DNA from: Chlamydiales bacterium
GTDB lineage: Bacteria; Chlamydiota; Chlamydiia; Chlamydiales; FEN-1388
Assembly (NCBI GenBank): GCA_021372185.1
Contig: JAJFUY010000284.1
Coordinates: 1 to 30,061 of the forward strand
DNA length: 30,061 bases
Direction: 5' to 3'
A program made the position numbers and the translations under genes. Each line of letters opens with the position of its first letter. Position 1 is the first letter of the stretch. The notes under the pieces were generated by a model, which saw only the letters and a program-made list of their open reading frames with translations, ran no database searches and was not told the origin of the DNA. Of this stretch, positions 16,156 through 23,803 are shown piece after piece.

Positions 16156-16162
16156 AAAGGAG
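16156..16162 (+). promoter_or_regulatory. ribosome binding site of the ATPase gene
   Basis: AAAGGAG with a 5-nt spacer to ATG 16168. It directly follows arm 4 of the inverted repeat leader, so folding of the leader could affect its access. Confidence 0.75.
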
Positions 16163-16167
16163 AACGC

Positions 16168-17628
16168 ATGTCAAAGCTGTCCATACCATGTCGTGAGCGT
16201 GAGGTAGCCATTTTAAACAAGATGTGGAAATCTAAGGAAGCCGAATTTCTTGCCATCTACGGAAGGCGGCGAGTTGGTAAAACCCACCTTATCCGCAGCT
16301 TCTTTTCTGACAAATCTGTTTTTTTTGAGTTAACAGGCGTTAAAGATGCAACACTTGCCGTACAGCTGGGCCATTTCGTTGAAAAGCTTGGTAAAATATT
16401 TTACGAGGGACTACCGATCAGCCGTCCAAAAAACTGGCTTCATGCGTTTGCTCTACTTACAGAAGCTATGAAAAAAATACCTAAGCATAAGAAAATTGTT
16501 TTGTTTTTTGACGAACTTCCTTGGCTTGCAAGTAAACGTTCTGGCATAACGCAAGCACTGGATTATTACTGGAATACAGAGTGGTCACGATTAGCGAATG
16601 TTACTGTGGTAGCATGTGGGTCAGCTGCTTCTTGGATGCTTGATAACTTGATTAATGCCAAAGGTGGACTGCACAATCGCTTAACAAAAATCATCCATCT
16701 TCAACCTTTTAGCCTCAAACAAACAAAAGAATTCTTAAGTAGCAGGAAAATACAGTACAACTCTCTGCAGCTTCTTGACCTTTATATGGTCACGGGCGGC
16801 ATTCCCTATTACCTAAAACAGATTGAACGAGGAAAATCAGTTCTTCAGAATATCGACATGCTTTGTTTTAGCCCGGAAGGAATTCTTTATTCAGAATTTG
16901 AACGACTTTTTCAGTCGTTGTTTGAAAAAGCCGACATTCACCTACAAATCGTACGAGAAATATCAAAACAGCGATATGGCATCTCTCGAGTTACTCTACT
17001 AAACACACTCCAGATTAGCTCTGGGGGCACGCTAAGCAAACGCATTGAAGAACTAGAAGCTTGTGGTTTCGTTAAAACTTTTGTGCCTTATGGGAACAAA
17101 AAAAGAGATCTATACTACCGCCTTGTGGATGAATATGCACAATTTTACCTGCAATGGATTGAACCAATTGCCAAAAACACTATTGGAGGATCAGGGTATT
17201 GGGAAAAAATAGCATCCACTCCGGCCCGATCTAATTGGGCAGGCCTGGCATTTGAAGCCATTTGCTTTAAGCATAGTAAAGAAATTGCGAATGCGCTTGG
17301 TTTACAAAACATCCCCTATACAACAGGTTGGTGGAGCTATCGCTCCCCTGCAGGAACTGCCGCAACAGGTGCACAGGTAGATCTTCTATTCGATAGACCA
17401 GATGGAATTATTTCACTTTTTGAAATTAAATACTCCGATAAGGCATTTGCCATTGATAAGCCGTGTGCCAAAATTTTAGCTAACAAAATACGAGTTTTTA
17501 ATGAGCAGGAGAACACGAAGAAGACACTTTCTCTTGTTATGATCACAACGCGTGGGGTAAAAGAAAATATCTGGAGTGAAGAGCTTGTTGATAGTCAAAT
17601 AACTCTCGATCAACTTTTGCTCGGATAA
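16168..17628 (+). CDS. DUF234-type ATPase (ATPase_2 plus nuclease-like C-terminus)
   Basis: A 486-residue P-loop ATPase of the AAA-like ATPase_2 / DUF234 family. Walker A is GRRRVGKT (32-39), and Walker B is KIVLFFDEL (109-117, Asp115, Glu116). A winged-helix region is likely at about 255-325 (a helix followed by LSKRIEELEACGFV). The C-terminal part has a PD-(D/E)xK-like core: GAQVDLLFD (Asp405) and FEIKYSD (Glu419, Lys421). The cellular role of the family is unknown; copies are numerous in archaea and some host-associated bacteria. It stands alone behind a complex hairpin leader. Length and motifs suggest it is intact. Confidence 0.85.
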   Translation: MSKLSIPCREREVAILNKMWKSKEAEFLAIYGRRRVGKTHLIRSFFSDKSVFFELTGVKDATLAVQLGHFVEKLGKIFYEGLPISRPKNWLHAFALLTEAMKKIPKHKKIVLFFDELPWLASKRSGITQALDYYWNTEWSRLANVTVVACGSAASWMLDNLINAKGGLHNRLTKIIHLQPFSLKQTKEFLSSRKIQYNSLQLLDLYMVTGGIPYYLKQIERGKSVLQNIDMLCFSPEGILYSEFERLFQSLFEKADIHLQIVREISKQRYGISRVTLLNTLQISSGGTLSKRIEELEACGFVKTFVPYGNKKRDLYYRLVDEYAQFYLQWIEPIAKNTIGGSGYWEKIASTPARSNWAGLAFEAICFKHSKEIANALGLQNIPYTTGWWSYRSPAGTAATGAQVDLLFDRPDGIISLFEIKYSDKAFAIDKPCAKILANKIRVFNEQENTKKTLSLVMITTRGVKENIWSEELVDSQITLDQLLLG

Positions 17629-17714
17629 TCCTAGTATTTTGCAACTAACTCTAAAAGCGATTGAATCAAAGGTATCGATGTTTTAGAATCCTCGAGATAA
17701 AGAGAGTAAGAGCG

Positions 17715-18158
17715 ATGTTTAGTGATGTACAGTTTCAATCAGTTGGGTATTTCAAGGGGCATGAGGTAACTCAGCCTGCCGTATTTATTGTAGATTCGCA
17801 ACAAAAATTGCAAAAATTATGGAATACAGTAAACGCACCCACAATTGATTTTACAACTAAAAAAATTCTCGTTATTAAGGAACAACTCTCCTCTATCTCC
17901 TGTAATTTATTTGTTCACAAAATTCAGATAGTAGCAAAAGAAACCCTTCACATTGAATGGAGCAAAATGAGTGATGGGAGTGCATGTGCCGCAGTAATGG
18001 GCATGGCGCATCAATTTTTAGTAATCGATCGCACTCTTCAATTTACGAATGTCAAAATTACCCAATGGAAAGAGCCCCCAAAAAGAAGGACGTATGAAGA
18101 CCACTGGGTGCCCCAAATACCCTCTATCATTGAAAGTTTAGATAAAATTCCACTATAG
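17715..18158 (+). CDS. PrcB-like small hypothetical protein
   Basis: A protein of 147 residues if it starts at ATG 17715, which has a weak AAGAGAG site upstream; an open extension to TTG 17661 adds 18 residues and is less likely. The middle resembles the PrcB C-terminal domain: FIVDSQQKLQKLWN, then PTIDFTTKKILVIKE, then HPFQF-like HQFLVIDRT near the end. That domain was named for a treponemal protease complex subunit. The usual GG of the central loop is not seen, so the match is weak. No signal peptide. It converges on the phosphopantetheinyl transferase gene with a 6-nt overlap. Confidence 0.5.
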   Translation: MFSDVQFQSVGYFKGHEVTQPAVFIVDSQQKLQKLWNTVNAPTIDFTTKKILVIKEQLSSISCNLFVHKIQIVAKETLHIEWSKMSDGSACAAVMGMAHQFLVIDRTLQFTNVKITQWKEPPKRRTYEDHWVPQIPSIIESLDKIPL

Positions 18159-18875
18159 ATGAAGGTCCGTCAAAAAGGCAGTATGTGAATACACCATAGA
18201 GACTACTACAGGCTGATTGATACAAGTAAACGCTTGATATTGAGGGAAATTAGTAAAAAGGCACTGAAATCCATTTCTTACGACTTTTATACTTTTTATC
18301 TCTAAGATATTTAACGGGGTTGTCAATCCAGTCTTTAACACTTTGCCTAAAGCTTCCTTTGCCGTCCATAATACAAAAACAAAACGAGTAGTATCGATAT
18401 TCAGTTCATTAGTATATAACAATTTTTCATGTTTTGTGAGATGTGAGTGGATAACTTCACCATTGACAGCATCTTCGATTTCCAAATCGATCCCCATTGG
18501 ATACGCTTCAGGAAACACTAAAGCCGCCGAAAAATGCTCGCTATGGGCTAAAGAAATCTGTATTTTTTCTTGCAATCCGTACACTACGGGAAAATTAAAA
18601 ATGCCCGGAGCTACGAACACACGTCCAAGATCCTGTCCAATAAAGGTATGCTTTAGGGCAAGTTTTGCAACATAGCGGCCAAGAAGATAAGAATGCTGCC
18701 TCTTTTCATATTTTAAATCTTTAAAAACTGCCAGTTCTTCAGCGTGCAAATATTCGTTATGCTGTTCTACAAGTCTACTTAAAGGCGCCTGTATCATAGC
18801 AAGAGTGGCTTTGTAGCATTTGCCACTACTTGTAAACTCTAGCGTCTGGCACGATGATTGAATCTCTTCACTCAT
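18153..18875 (-). CDS. Sfp-type 4'-phosphopantetheinyl transferase
   Basis: Transfers the phosphopantetheine arm of CoA to the active-site Ser of carrier domains. Family motifs are present in order: ISLAHSEHFSAAL (107-119), GIDLE (128-132, metal-binding Asp130 and Glu132) and WTAKEALGK (170-178). At 240 residues it is the size of Sfp, not the short AcpS type, and fits activation of peptide synthetase carriers. It is the last gene of the biosynthetic operon, overlapping the EamA gene by 4 nt. The likely clients are the two PCP domains of the synthetase (Ser698 and Ser2010) and the discrete ACP (Ser38). Confidence 0.93.
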   Translation of the reverse strand: MSEEIQSSCQTLEFTSSGKCYKATLAMIQAPLSRLVEQHNEYLHAEELAVFKDLKYEKRQHSYLLGRYVAKLALKHTFIGQDLGRVFVAPGIFNFPVVYGLQEKIQISLAHSEHFSAALVFPEAYPMGIDLEIEDAVNGEVIHSHLTKHEKLLYTNELNIDTTRFVFVLWTAKEALGKVLKTGLTTPLNILEIKSIKVVRNGFQCLFTNFPQYQAFTCINQPVVVSMVYSHTAFLTDLHL

Positions 18876-19756
18876 ACAGTACGCTCTAACGTACGATCAG
18901 ACATAATACCACAAATAATACCAGCCGTTAGTAAAAGATAGGCAACAAGCGATCCTGCCGTTATAGCCTCACCTAAATACCATGCAGATGAGACCATCCC
19001 GATTAAAGGAACTGCCAACATCGATAGAGAAGAGGTTATCGCTGATAATCGCTTATTAATTTCGATAATAGCCCAAAAGACAAAGGCTGTAGCAATACTG
19101 CCCTCGTAAAATAATAGGGCTGCTAATGAACCACTCCATGCTATGACTGGTTGAGGCTCAAAAATTAGTGACGCAGTCATCAAAAATAACGTGCCGATAG
19201 CTAATTGCCATGGCAATAACTCAATTACAGAACTTGGCCACTTAGTATATTTTGTAAACAATGCTCCAACGGTCCAGACCAACGCTGCCAGCAATAATAG
19301 CCCACTTCCAAGTATAGCTGACTGATTGGCCCAGTCAAATGACAGAGGATTAAATAATGCCAAAATACCTAGTACACTTAAAAAAAATCCAATCTTTCTT
19401 ATAAAAGGAAAAGGCTCTTTAAAAAACAGCACCACCACTGGAATAATCCAGATAGGGGTTGAATAGACTAAAATAGCCGAATGGCCTACCGAGTTATAAT
19501 GAAGTCCTAAATTCACTAAAAGTATATAGGCACCCATCTGGAGTAAGCCAAGAATACCAATATGCTTTCTATCTTGTTTAGTGGGTACTCGTAATTGCCC
19601 TCGCACAATCAAAAAAATAAATAGCAATACAGATGCAATAGCCATGCGAAAAGTCCCAAACCATAAGGGACTAATATCCGCCATAGCAATCTTCATGAGA
19701 GGCCAATTCAAGCCCCAAATGAGTAAAACCCCTATTAGTAATGGAATCGTACTCAT
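18872..19756 (-). CDS. EamA/DMT family transporter
   Basis: A 294-residue drug/metabolite transporter with about ten hydrophobic helices arranged as two EamA repeats. The first repeat starts IPLLIGVLLIWGLNWPLMKI, and NLGLHYNSVGHSAILVYSTP is the usual signature before helix 4. The second repeat starts near residue 145. Family members move amino acids, metabolites or toxins. Placed between the acyl-CoA dehydrogenase and the phosphopantetheinyl transferase genes with 4-nt overlaps on both sides, it is the best candidate in the window for export of the product or for self-resistance (inference). Confidence 0.88.
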   Translation of the reverse strand: MSTIPLLIGVLLIWGLNWPLMKIAMADISPLWFGTFRMAIASVLLFIFLIVRGQLRVPTKQDRKHIGILGLLQMGAYILLVNLGLHYNSVGHSAILVYSTPIWIIPVVVLFFKEPFPFIRKIGFFLSVLGILALFNPLSFDWANQSAILGSGLLLLAALVWTVGALFTKYTKWPSSVIELLPWQLAIGTLFLMTASLIFEPQPVIAWSGSLAALLFYEGSIATAFVFWAIIEINKRLSAITSSLSMLAVPLIGMVSSAWYLGEAITAGSLVAYLLLTAGIICGIMSDRTLERTV

Positions 19757-20919
19757 GAAGACTCGTTTTTATAGGCGTGGTATTCTTTATAATGATCTCT
19801 TAGAGCCGCATCTGAAATCATCTGCTGCTGTATCTGCGATGTTCCTTCAATAATTTCTAGTACTTTAGCTTCGCGAAAGAGCTTCTCTGCTACATAGTCA
19901 GGATGAAAACCATTAGCCCCATGTACCTGAAGAGCAAAAGAGGCAATTTCATTTGCTACTTTGGAGGCAAAATATTTAGCTGTTGTGGTCTTTAAAGTTG
20001 CCTCAGAGTGATTTTGATTGCGCATCATACCTGCTTCTATGCACAAGGCTCTGGCCGCAGAATACTTTGTCGAGCTATCACCAATCATACCTTGGATAAG
20101 TTGAAAATTAAAAAGTTTTTTACCAAACTGCTCACGGCTTCTGGCATAACTTACCATGGCATCCAAAGCTTCATGCGCAATGGCGACGCCTCCCCAAGCA
20201 ATACTGTAGCGTCCATGATCTAACGCATAATTAACAATATAAGAAAACCCTGAGCCCTCTTGTAATAATAAGGCATCTTTTGGAATAGATACGTTGTCAA
20301 AAATAATCTCAGCTAAGTGCGTGCCTCTACCTGCCATGGTATCTACGATGGGCTTTACGCTAATTCCCGGTAGCTTCCTGTCTACAAGAAAGGCACTTAC
20401 CATTGCCCCTTTTTTAGCCATCACCATGTAAAGATCAGCTATACCTCCCATGGTAATCCATTTTTTGCGACCGTTAAGAATAAACCCATCCGCCGTTGTC
20501 TCGTAACTTGTCTCAATAGATTTCGCATCACTTCCATGATTTGGCTCAGATAAAGCAAATGCTGCGATTATATTTCCGCAAGCAAGCTGTGGCAGCAAAG
20601 TCTTCTTTTGTAAAGCGCTTCCATAACGTAAAATGGTGTGACTCACTAAGGAACTATGAACGGTAATTAACGATCGAGTGGCAGCACAGCCCTTGCCAAT
20701 AGCCTCAGTAAAAAAACCATACGTCAAAGGATTATGATTTAAGCCCCCATATTCTTTGGGTAGGCTTACACCCAAAAAGCCAAGTTTACCCATTTGGCTA
20801 ATAAGCTCTCGCGAAACTCCAGACCCATCTTCAATTTGTTTAGCTTGTGGTCTAATAACATTCTCAACAAATGCCGTTGCCTGATCGACAAACTGTTTTT
20901 CATCGCTCGTTAGGTGCAT
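19753..20919 (-). CDS. FkbI-like acyl-CoA (acyl-ACP) dehydrogenase
   Basis: A 388-residue flavoprotein of the acyl-CoA dehydrogenase family. The N-terminal helical domain covers about 1-115; the flavin-binding beta domain includes FALSEPNHGSDA (121-132) and RKKWITMGG (151-159); the C-terminal helices carry ARSREQFGKKL. The catalytic base is probably Glu358 in IIEGTSQIQ. In methoxymalonyl and hydroxymalonyl pathways the FkbI/ZmaE enzyme oxidises the carrier-bound hydroxy-aldehyde stage toward hydroxymalonyl-ACP. It overlaps the methyltransferase gene by 10 nt. Taken alone it could be a fatty acid enzyme; the neighbours decide the call. Confidence 0.85.
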   Translation of the reverse strand: MHLTSDEKQFVDQATAFVENVIRPQAKQIEDGSGVSRELISQMGKLGFLGVSLPKEYGGLNHNPLTYGFFTEAIGKGCAATRSLITVHSSLVSHTILRYGSALQKKTLLPQLACGNIIAAFALSEPNHGSDAKSIETSYETTADGFILNGRKKWITMGGIADLYMVMAKKGAMVSAFLVDRKLPGISVKPIVDTMAGRGTHLAEIIFDNVSIPKDALLLQEGSGFSYIVNYALDHGRYSIAWGGVAIAHEALDAMVSYARSREQFGKKLFNFQLIQGMIGDSSTKYSAARALCIEAGMMRNQNHSEATLKTTTAKYFASKVANEIASFALQVHGANGFHPDYVAEKLFREAKVLEIIEGTSQIQQQMISDAALRDHYKEYHAYKNESS

Positions 20920-21638
20920 GATTCGCTCCTGATTTCGCTTTTGCCAATCCCCGCAATAATATCATAGCTATGTCCATGGCTTTTTTCCATTTTCAATAGC
21001 TTCAATCCATTCTGCGTAAACATATTGATGACATCCATTTCAGATAATAGCTCACGATATCCAAGGTTTAATTCGGGATAAATCTCCCAATAGACTCGGC
21101 TCAAAACTGAATCAAAAGGCACTAAGATAATGGCATGACCGTCAGCGTTCAAAAATCGCTGGTGGACCTTCATAATGTCTTTTTTATCTTTAAAGTGCTC
21201 AACTAACCCAAAACTACATATAATATCATACTCTTTTGTAGTTTGATGAGCAAATATATCGTCTACAACGTATTCAATATCATAATGATTTTCGCTCTCT
21301 AAAGCCTTAAAAGCTTCATAAGAAGAAATATTATTATCAACTAGCGTTGCGCTTCCCCCATACTTTTCTAACAGCCACCTAGAAAGAAACCCTGTTCCTG
21401 CGCCCAATTCTAAAATTCTAGGATTTTTTTTAATCGGAATATTTTTTAAGAGGTTTCGCAAAAGAACCGTTAACACAAAGGTTATCCTCACTGGATCTTC
21501 TTTGATATGGCGTCTCGCTTTATCCAAAATTTCGCCAGCGTTAAAGTTCGATGGCAAGTTTGGAGGTGTTGGCGAAGTAAAATAGGTATGCCAGTCAAAA
21601 TCTTGAGTCTGTTCTTCAGGCAAAGGGGTGATATACAT
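20910..21638 (-). CDS. SAM-dependent methyltransferase of the extender-unit cassette
   Basis: A 242-residue class I methyltransferase. Motif I is RILELGAGTGF (74-84), an acidic post-I Asp101 lies in ATLVDNN, and IICSFGLVEHF is a UbiE/Methyltransf_11-type motif II region. By position it matches FkbG, which O-methylates hydroxymalonyl-ACP to methoxymalonyl-ACP. It does not obviously belong to the catechol-O-methyltransferase-like family of FkbG, so the role is less certain. If it acts elsewhere, for example on the final product, the extender unit would be hydroxymalonyl-ACP, as in zwittermicin. Its ATG lies 2 nt past the ACP stop codon. Confidence 0.75.
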   Translation of the reverse strand: MYITPLPEEQTQDFDWHTYFTSPTPPNLPSNFNAGEILDKARRHIKEDPVRITFVLTVLLRNLLKNIPIKKNPRILELGAGTGFLSRWLLEKYGGSATLVDNNISSYEAFKALESENHYDIEYVVDDIFAHQTTKEYDIICSFGLVEHFKDKKDIMKVHQRFLNADGHAIILVPFDSVLSRVYWEIYPELNLGYRELLSEMDVINMFTQNGLKLLKMEKSHGHSYDIIAGIGKSEIRSESCT

Positions 21639-21640
21639 AG

Positions 21641-21886
21641 CTAGCTACACTTTCTGTCGATAAGTTGTACAATATTATCTACGCTACTAAAGTTTACCAA
21701 GGACATGTCTTCTGGTTCAACAGAAGTATTAAATTCACTTTCAACAAAGTTTAATAACTTCATTGCAAATAATGAATTTACAAATCCGAGAGCAAAAATG
21801 TTGTCTGAGTCAGCGATTTGAGCTTTTTCATCAAAATCTACAAGATTTTTCTTAATAAAATCTCTTACTTTGGTACGGGCTTCCAT
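21641..21886 (-). CDS. FkbJ-like discrete acyl carrier protein
   Basis: An 81-residue stand-alone carrier protein. The attachment motif is DNIFALGFVNSLFAMKLLNF with Ser38 as the phosphopantetheine site. The GFVNSLFAM form, in place of the usual GxDS, is typical of the FkbJ/ZmaD carriers used for glycerate-derived extender units. It would carry glyceryl, then hydroxymalonyl or methoxymalonyl groups to a polyketide synthase. The gene sits between fkbH-like and methyltransferase genes; TAGGAGA, partly formed by the fkbH-like stop codon, is its ribosome binding site. Confidence 0.92.
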   Translation of the reverse strand: MEARTKVRDFIKKNLVDFDEKAQIADSDNIFALGFVNSLFAMKLLNFVESEFNTSVEPEDMSLVNFSSVDNIVQLIDRKCS

Positions 21887-21895
21887 ATGTATCTC

Positions 21896-22939
21896 CTAAA
21901 CTGTTACTGGGGTTTGTATATCAATATATTTGGGGAACGCCTGAATATAACTCAGGTCATTTTTAAGCAGTAAAATACCTTCATCAGATTTACCGCATTC
22001 TTGAAAGTTAGCAAAACGATAGGTGACATACATCATCTCGTTGCGATCAGTTTTGCGAAAATCTGCCAATAGTGTCTTACCCTGCTCTTTTGTCATCTGC
22101 ATGATATAAGACAATAACACTGTGCCAATACCACGAGACAATACACGACATGACATCAAAAGCAGCATCAAGTGGTTATGATCAGGTTCACACTTTACAA
22201 GCGCAAGGCCAATTTTTCCGTAAGAGCCAAATTTGTCTGAAAGTTCACAGACAAACAACTTATGTGATGGAGAATTCATAAAGTACTGAAGTTCAGAATA
22301 ATCATACGTCTTGCCAGTAGCATTAAGCTGATTTGTTCGTACTGTGAGCTCTTCAGCACGCTTTAGGTCGTATTCTTCTGCTTCAGAGATAACAAGCTGC
22401 ATTCCTAAAGATGCTAAAAATTCCTCTTTAGGGCCAACATACTTACTTTCTAGCTCGTTTCTTGTGATGTCATCTAAATACATTTGACGACGCTTCAGAG
22501 AATCTTCAGTTATAAAGCGAGGATTAAACCTCGGGATATCTAGAATGTTTTTATACTCATCTGCCTGGATACACTGTACCTGAGGCAATGAAGTTGAAAC
22601 TTCATGCAACTCAAATTGATCATCATCTATAAAAGCTATCGTATCAATGCCGATATTTAAACTTTTTTGTATTTGCTCAATCGACGATGATTTGGCATTC
22701 CAGCTTATCTGAGGGTATAAAAAGTACTTTTTTATGCCAAATTTTTCTAGAGCTTGCATGGCAAGATCATGGTTATTTTTGCTGGCAATAGATAGTAAAA
22801 TACCTCTTTGGTCTAGTTTATAGAGCACATCTTCAATACCAGGGCGTAAAACGAGGTTGTCAGACTCAAGCAGCACACCATCCCACATTGTTCTATCCAA
22901 ATCCCAAACTAAACACTTCACTTCAGACTTGTGTTCCAT
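21896..22939 (-). CDS. FkbH-like HAD-superfamily glyceryl-ACP synthesis protein
   Basis: A 347-residue FkbH-domain protein. In homologues it takes 1,3-bisphosphoglycerate, removes phosphate and loads D-glycerate onto the discrete ACP. The HAD nucleophile motif is VWDLDRTMWDG (Asp13, Asp15); family members usually have DLDNTLW, so Asn is replaced by Arg here. Further HAD motifs are SIASKNN and FIDDDQFE. The C-terminal half is acetyltransferase-like: RTNQLNATGKTYDYSEL and LLMSCRVLSRGIGTVLLSYI. AGGGGA lies 5 nt before the ATG. Its presence separates this cassette from the serine-derived aminomalonyl pathway, which has no FkbH. Confidence 0.92.
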   Translation of the reverse strand: MEHKSEVKCLVWDLDRTMWDGVLLESDNLVLRPGIEDVLYKLDQRGILLSIASKNNHDLAMQALEKFGIKKYFLYPQISWNAKSSSIEQIQKSLNIGIDTIAFIDDDQFELHEVSTSLPQVQCIQADEYKNILDIPRFNPRFITEDSLKRRQMYLDDITRNELESKYVGPKEEFLASLGMQLVISEAEEYDLKRAEELTVRTNQLNATGKTYDYSELQYFMNSPSHKLFVCELSDKFGSYGKIGLALVKCEPDHNHLMLLLMSCRVLSRGIGTVLLSYIMQMTKEQGKTLLADFRKTDRNEMMYVTYRFANFQECGKSDEGILLLKNDLSYIQAFPKYIDIQTPVTV

Positions 22940-22947
22940 AAATTCCC

Positions 22948-23802
22948 CTAATATTTAAAAAATCCCTGACCTGATTTTTGACCAAGATGACCTGCGGCTA
23001 CCATTTTATTGAGTAATGGACAGCATCTAAACTTAGGATCTTGAAAACTCTCATACAAAACAGCCAGTGAATCTACGACAGTATCAACACCTATTAAATC
23101 ACATGTTTCTAAGGGACCCATTTTGTGCCCATAGCCCACCTTAAATATTTTATCAATTTCGCTCGCTGTCGCAACTCCCTCATGTACAAGGAACGCCGCT
23201 TCATTCATATACAGGTGTGAAATACGGTTAGAAACAAACCCCGGAGAATCATTAACCACTACCGCCATTTTGTCCAGCTTTTTAAGGAGTGCCATACCTA
23301 AGTCTACCGTTTCTTGAGTAGTATGAAAGCCTCGGATAACTTCTACAAAGTTTTTAAGAGGTACTGGATTCATAAAATGCATTCCCAGAACATTTTGAGG
23401 ATGGCGGCAGATTTGCGCTATCTTTGTAATAGGCACACAGCTTGTGTTGGCAGCCAAAATTGTTTTTTCTGAGCAGTAAGGTTGGATGCTTTCATAAAGG
23501 GCTTTTTTACTCTCCCATTTTTCTCGGATATTTTCTATGATGAAGTGGACGCCATCAATACTTTTAAGGTCTTTAGTAAAAACAATGTGAGTAAAAAGCT
23601 CATCTTTACTAGGGAGCTTTACATCCTTTTTAAAAAATTGAAGCTTTCTATAATCGGCCAACATGCGCTCTTTTGATTTTTCTAAAATCTGATCTGTTAA
23701 ATCGTAAAGAACTACAGGAATGTTGTGTATTGCCAGGTCTAGAGCCACCCCAGAACCCATTATACCCGCACCTAAAACAGCAACTTTATTTTCTTGATTC
23801 AT
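22948..23802 (-). CDS. FkbK-like 3-hydroxyacyl-CoA (ACP) dehydrogenase
   Basis: A 284-residue NAD-dependent dehydrogenase of the 3-hydroxybutyryl-CoA dehydrogenase family. The dinucleotide-binding loop is GAGIMGSG (11-18). The catalytic His142 lies in GMHFMNPVPLKNFVEV, and DSPGFVSNRI and GYGHKMGPLETCDLIG are the C-terminal domain signatures. In FkbK/ZmaG it oxidises glyceryl-ACP at C3. Its ATG lies 1 nt past the peptide synthetase stop codon, with AAAGGAAA inside the end of that gene, so it is tightly coupled to the synthetase. A housekeeping beta-oxidation role is possible on sequence alone. Confidence 0.9.
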   Translation of the reverse strand: MNQENKVAVLGAGIMGSGVALDLAIHNIPVVLYDLTDQILEKSKERMLADYRKLQFFKKDVKLPSKDELFTHIVFTKDLKSIDGVHFIIENIREKWESKKALYESIQPYCSEKTILAANTSCVPITKIAQICRHPQNVLGMHFMNPVPLKNFVEVIRGFHTTQETVDLGMALLKKLDKMAVVVNDSPGFVSNRISHLYMNEAAFLVHEGVATASEIDKIFKVGYGHKMGPLETCDLIGVDTVVDSLAVLYESFQDPKFRCCPLLNKMVAAGHLGQKSGQGFFKY

Positions 23803-23803
23803 A

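Noticed and set aside
19753..23802. Beta-oxidation gene cluster
   Set aside because: The dehydrogenases alone could be fatty acid enzymes, but there is no thiolase or enoyl-CoA hydratase, and the FkbH-like gene and its special carrier protein point to extender-unit synthesis.
21641..23802. Aminomalonyl-ACP pathway (as in colibactin)
   Set aside because: That pathway starts with serine and a dedicated adenylation enzyme and has no FkbH; here FkbH is present and no stand-alone serine adenylation gene is seen.
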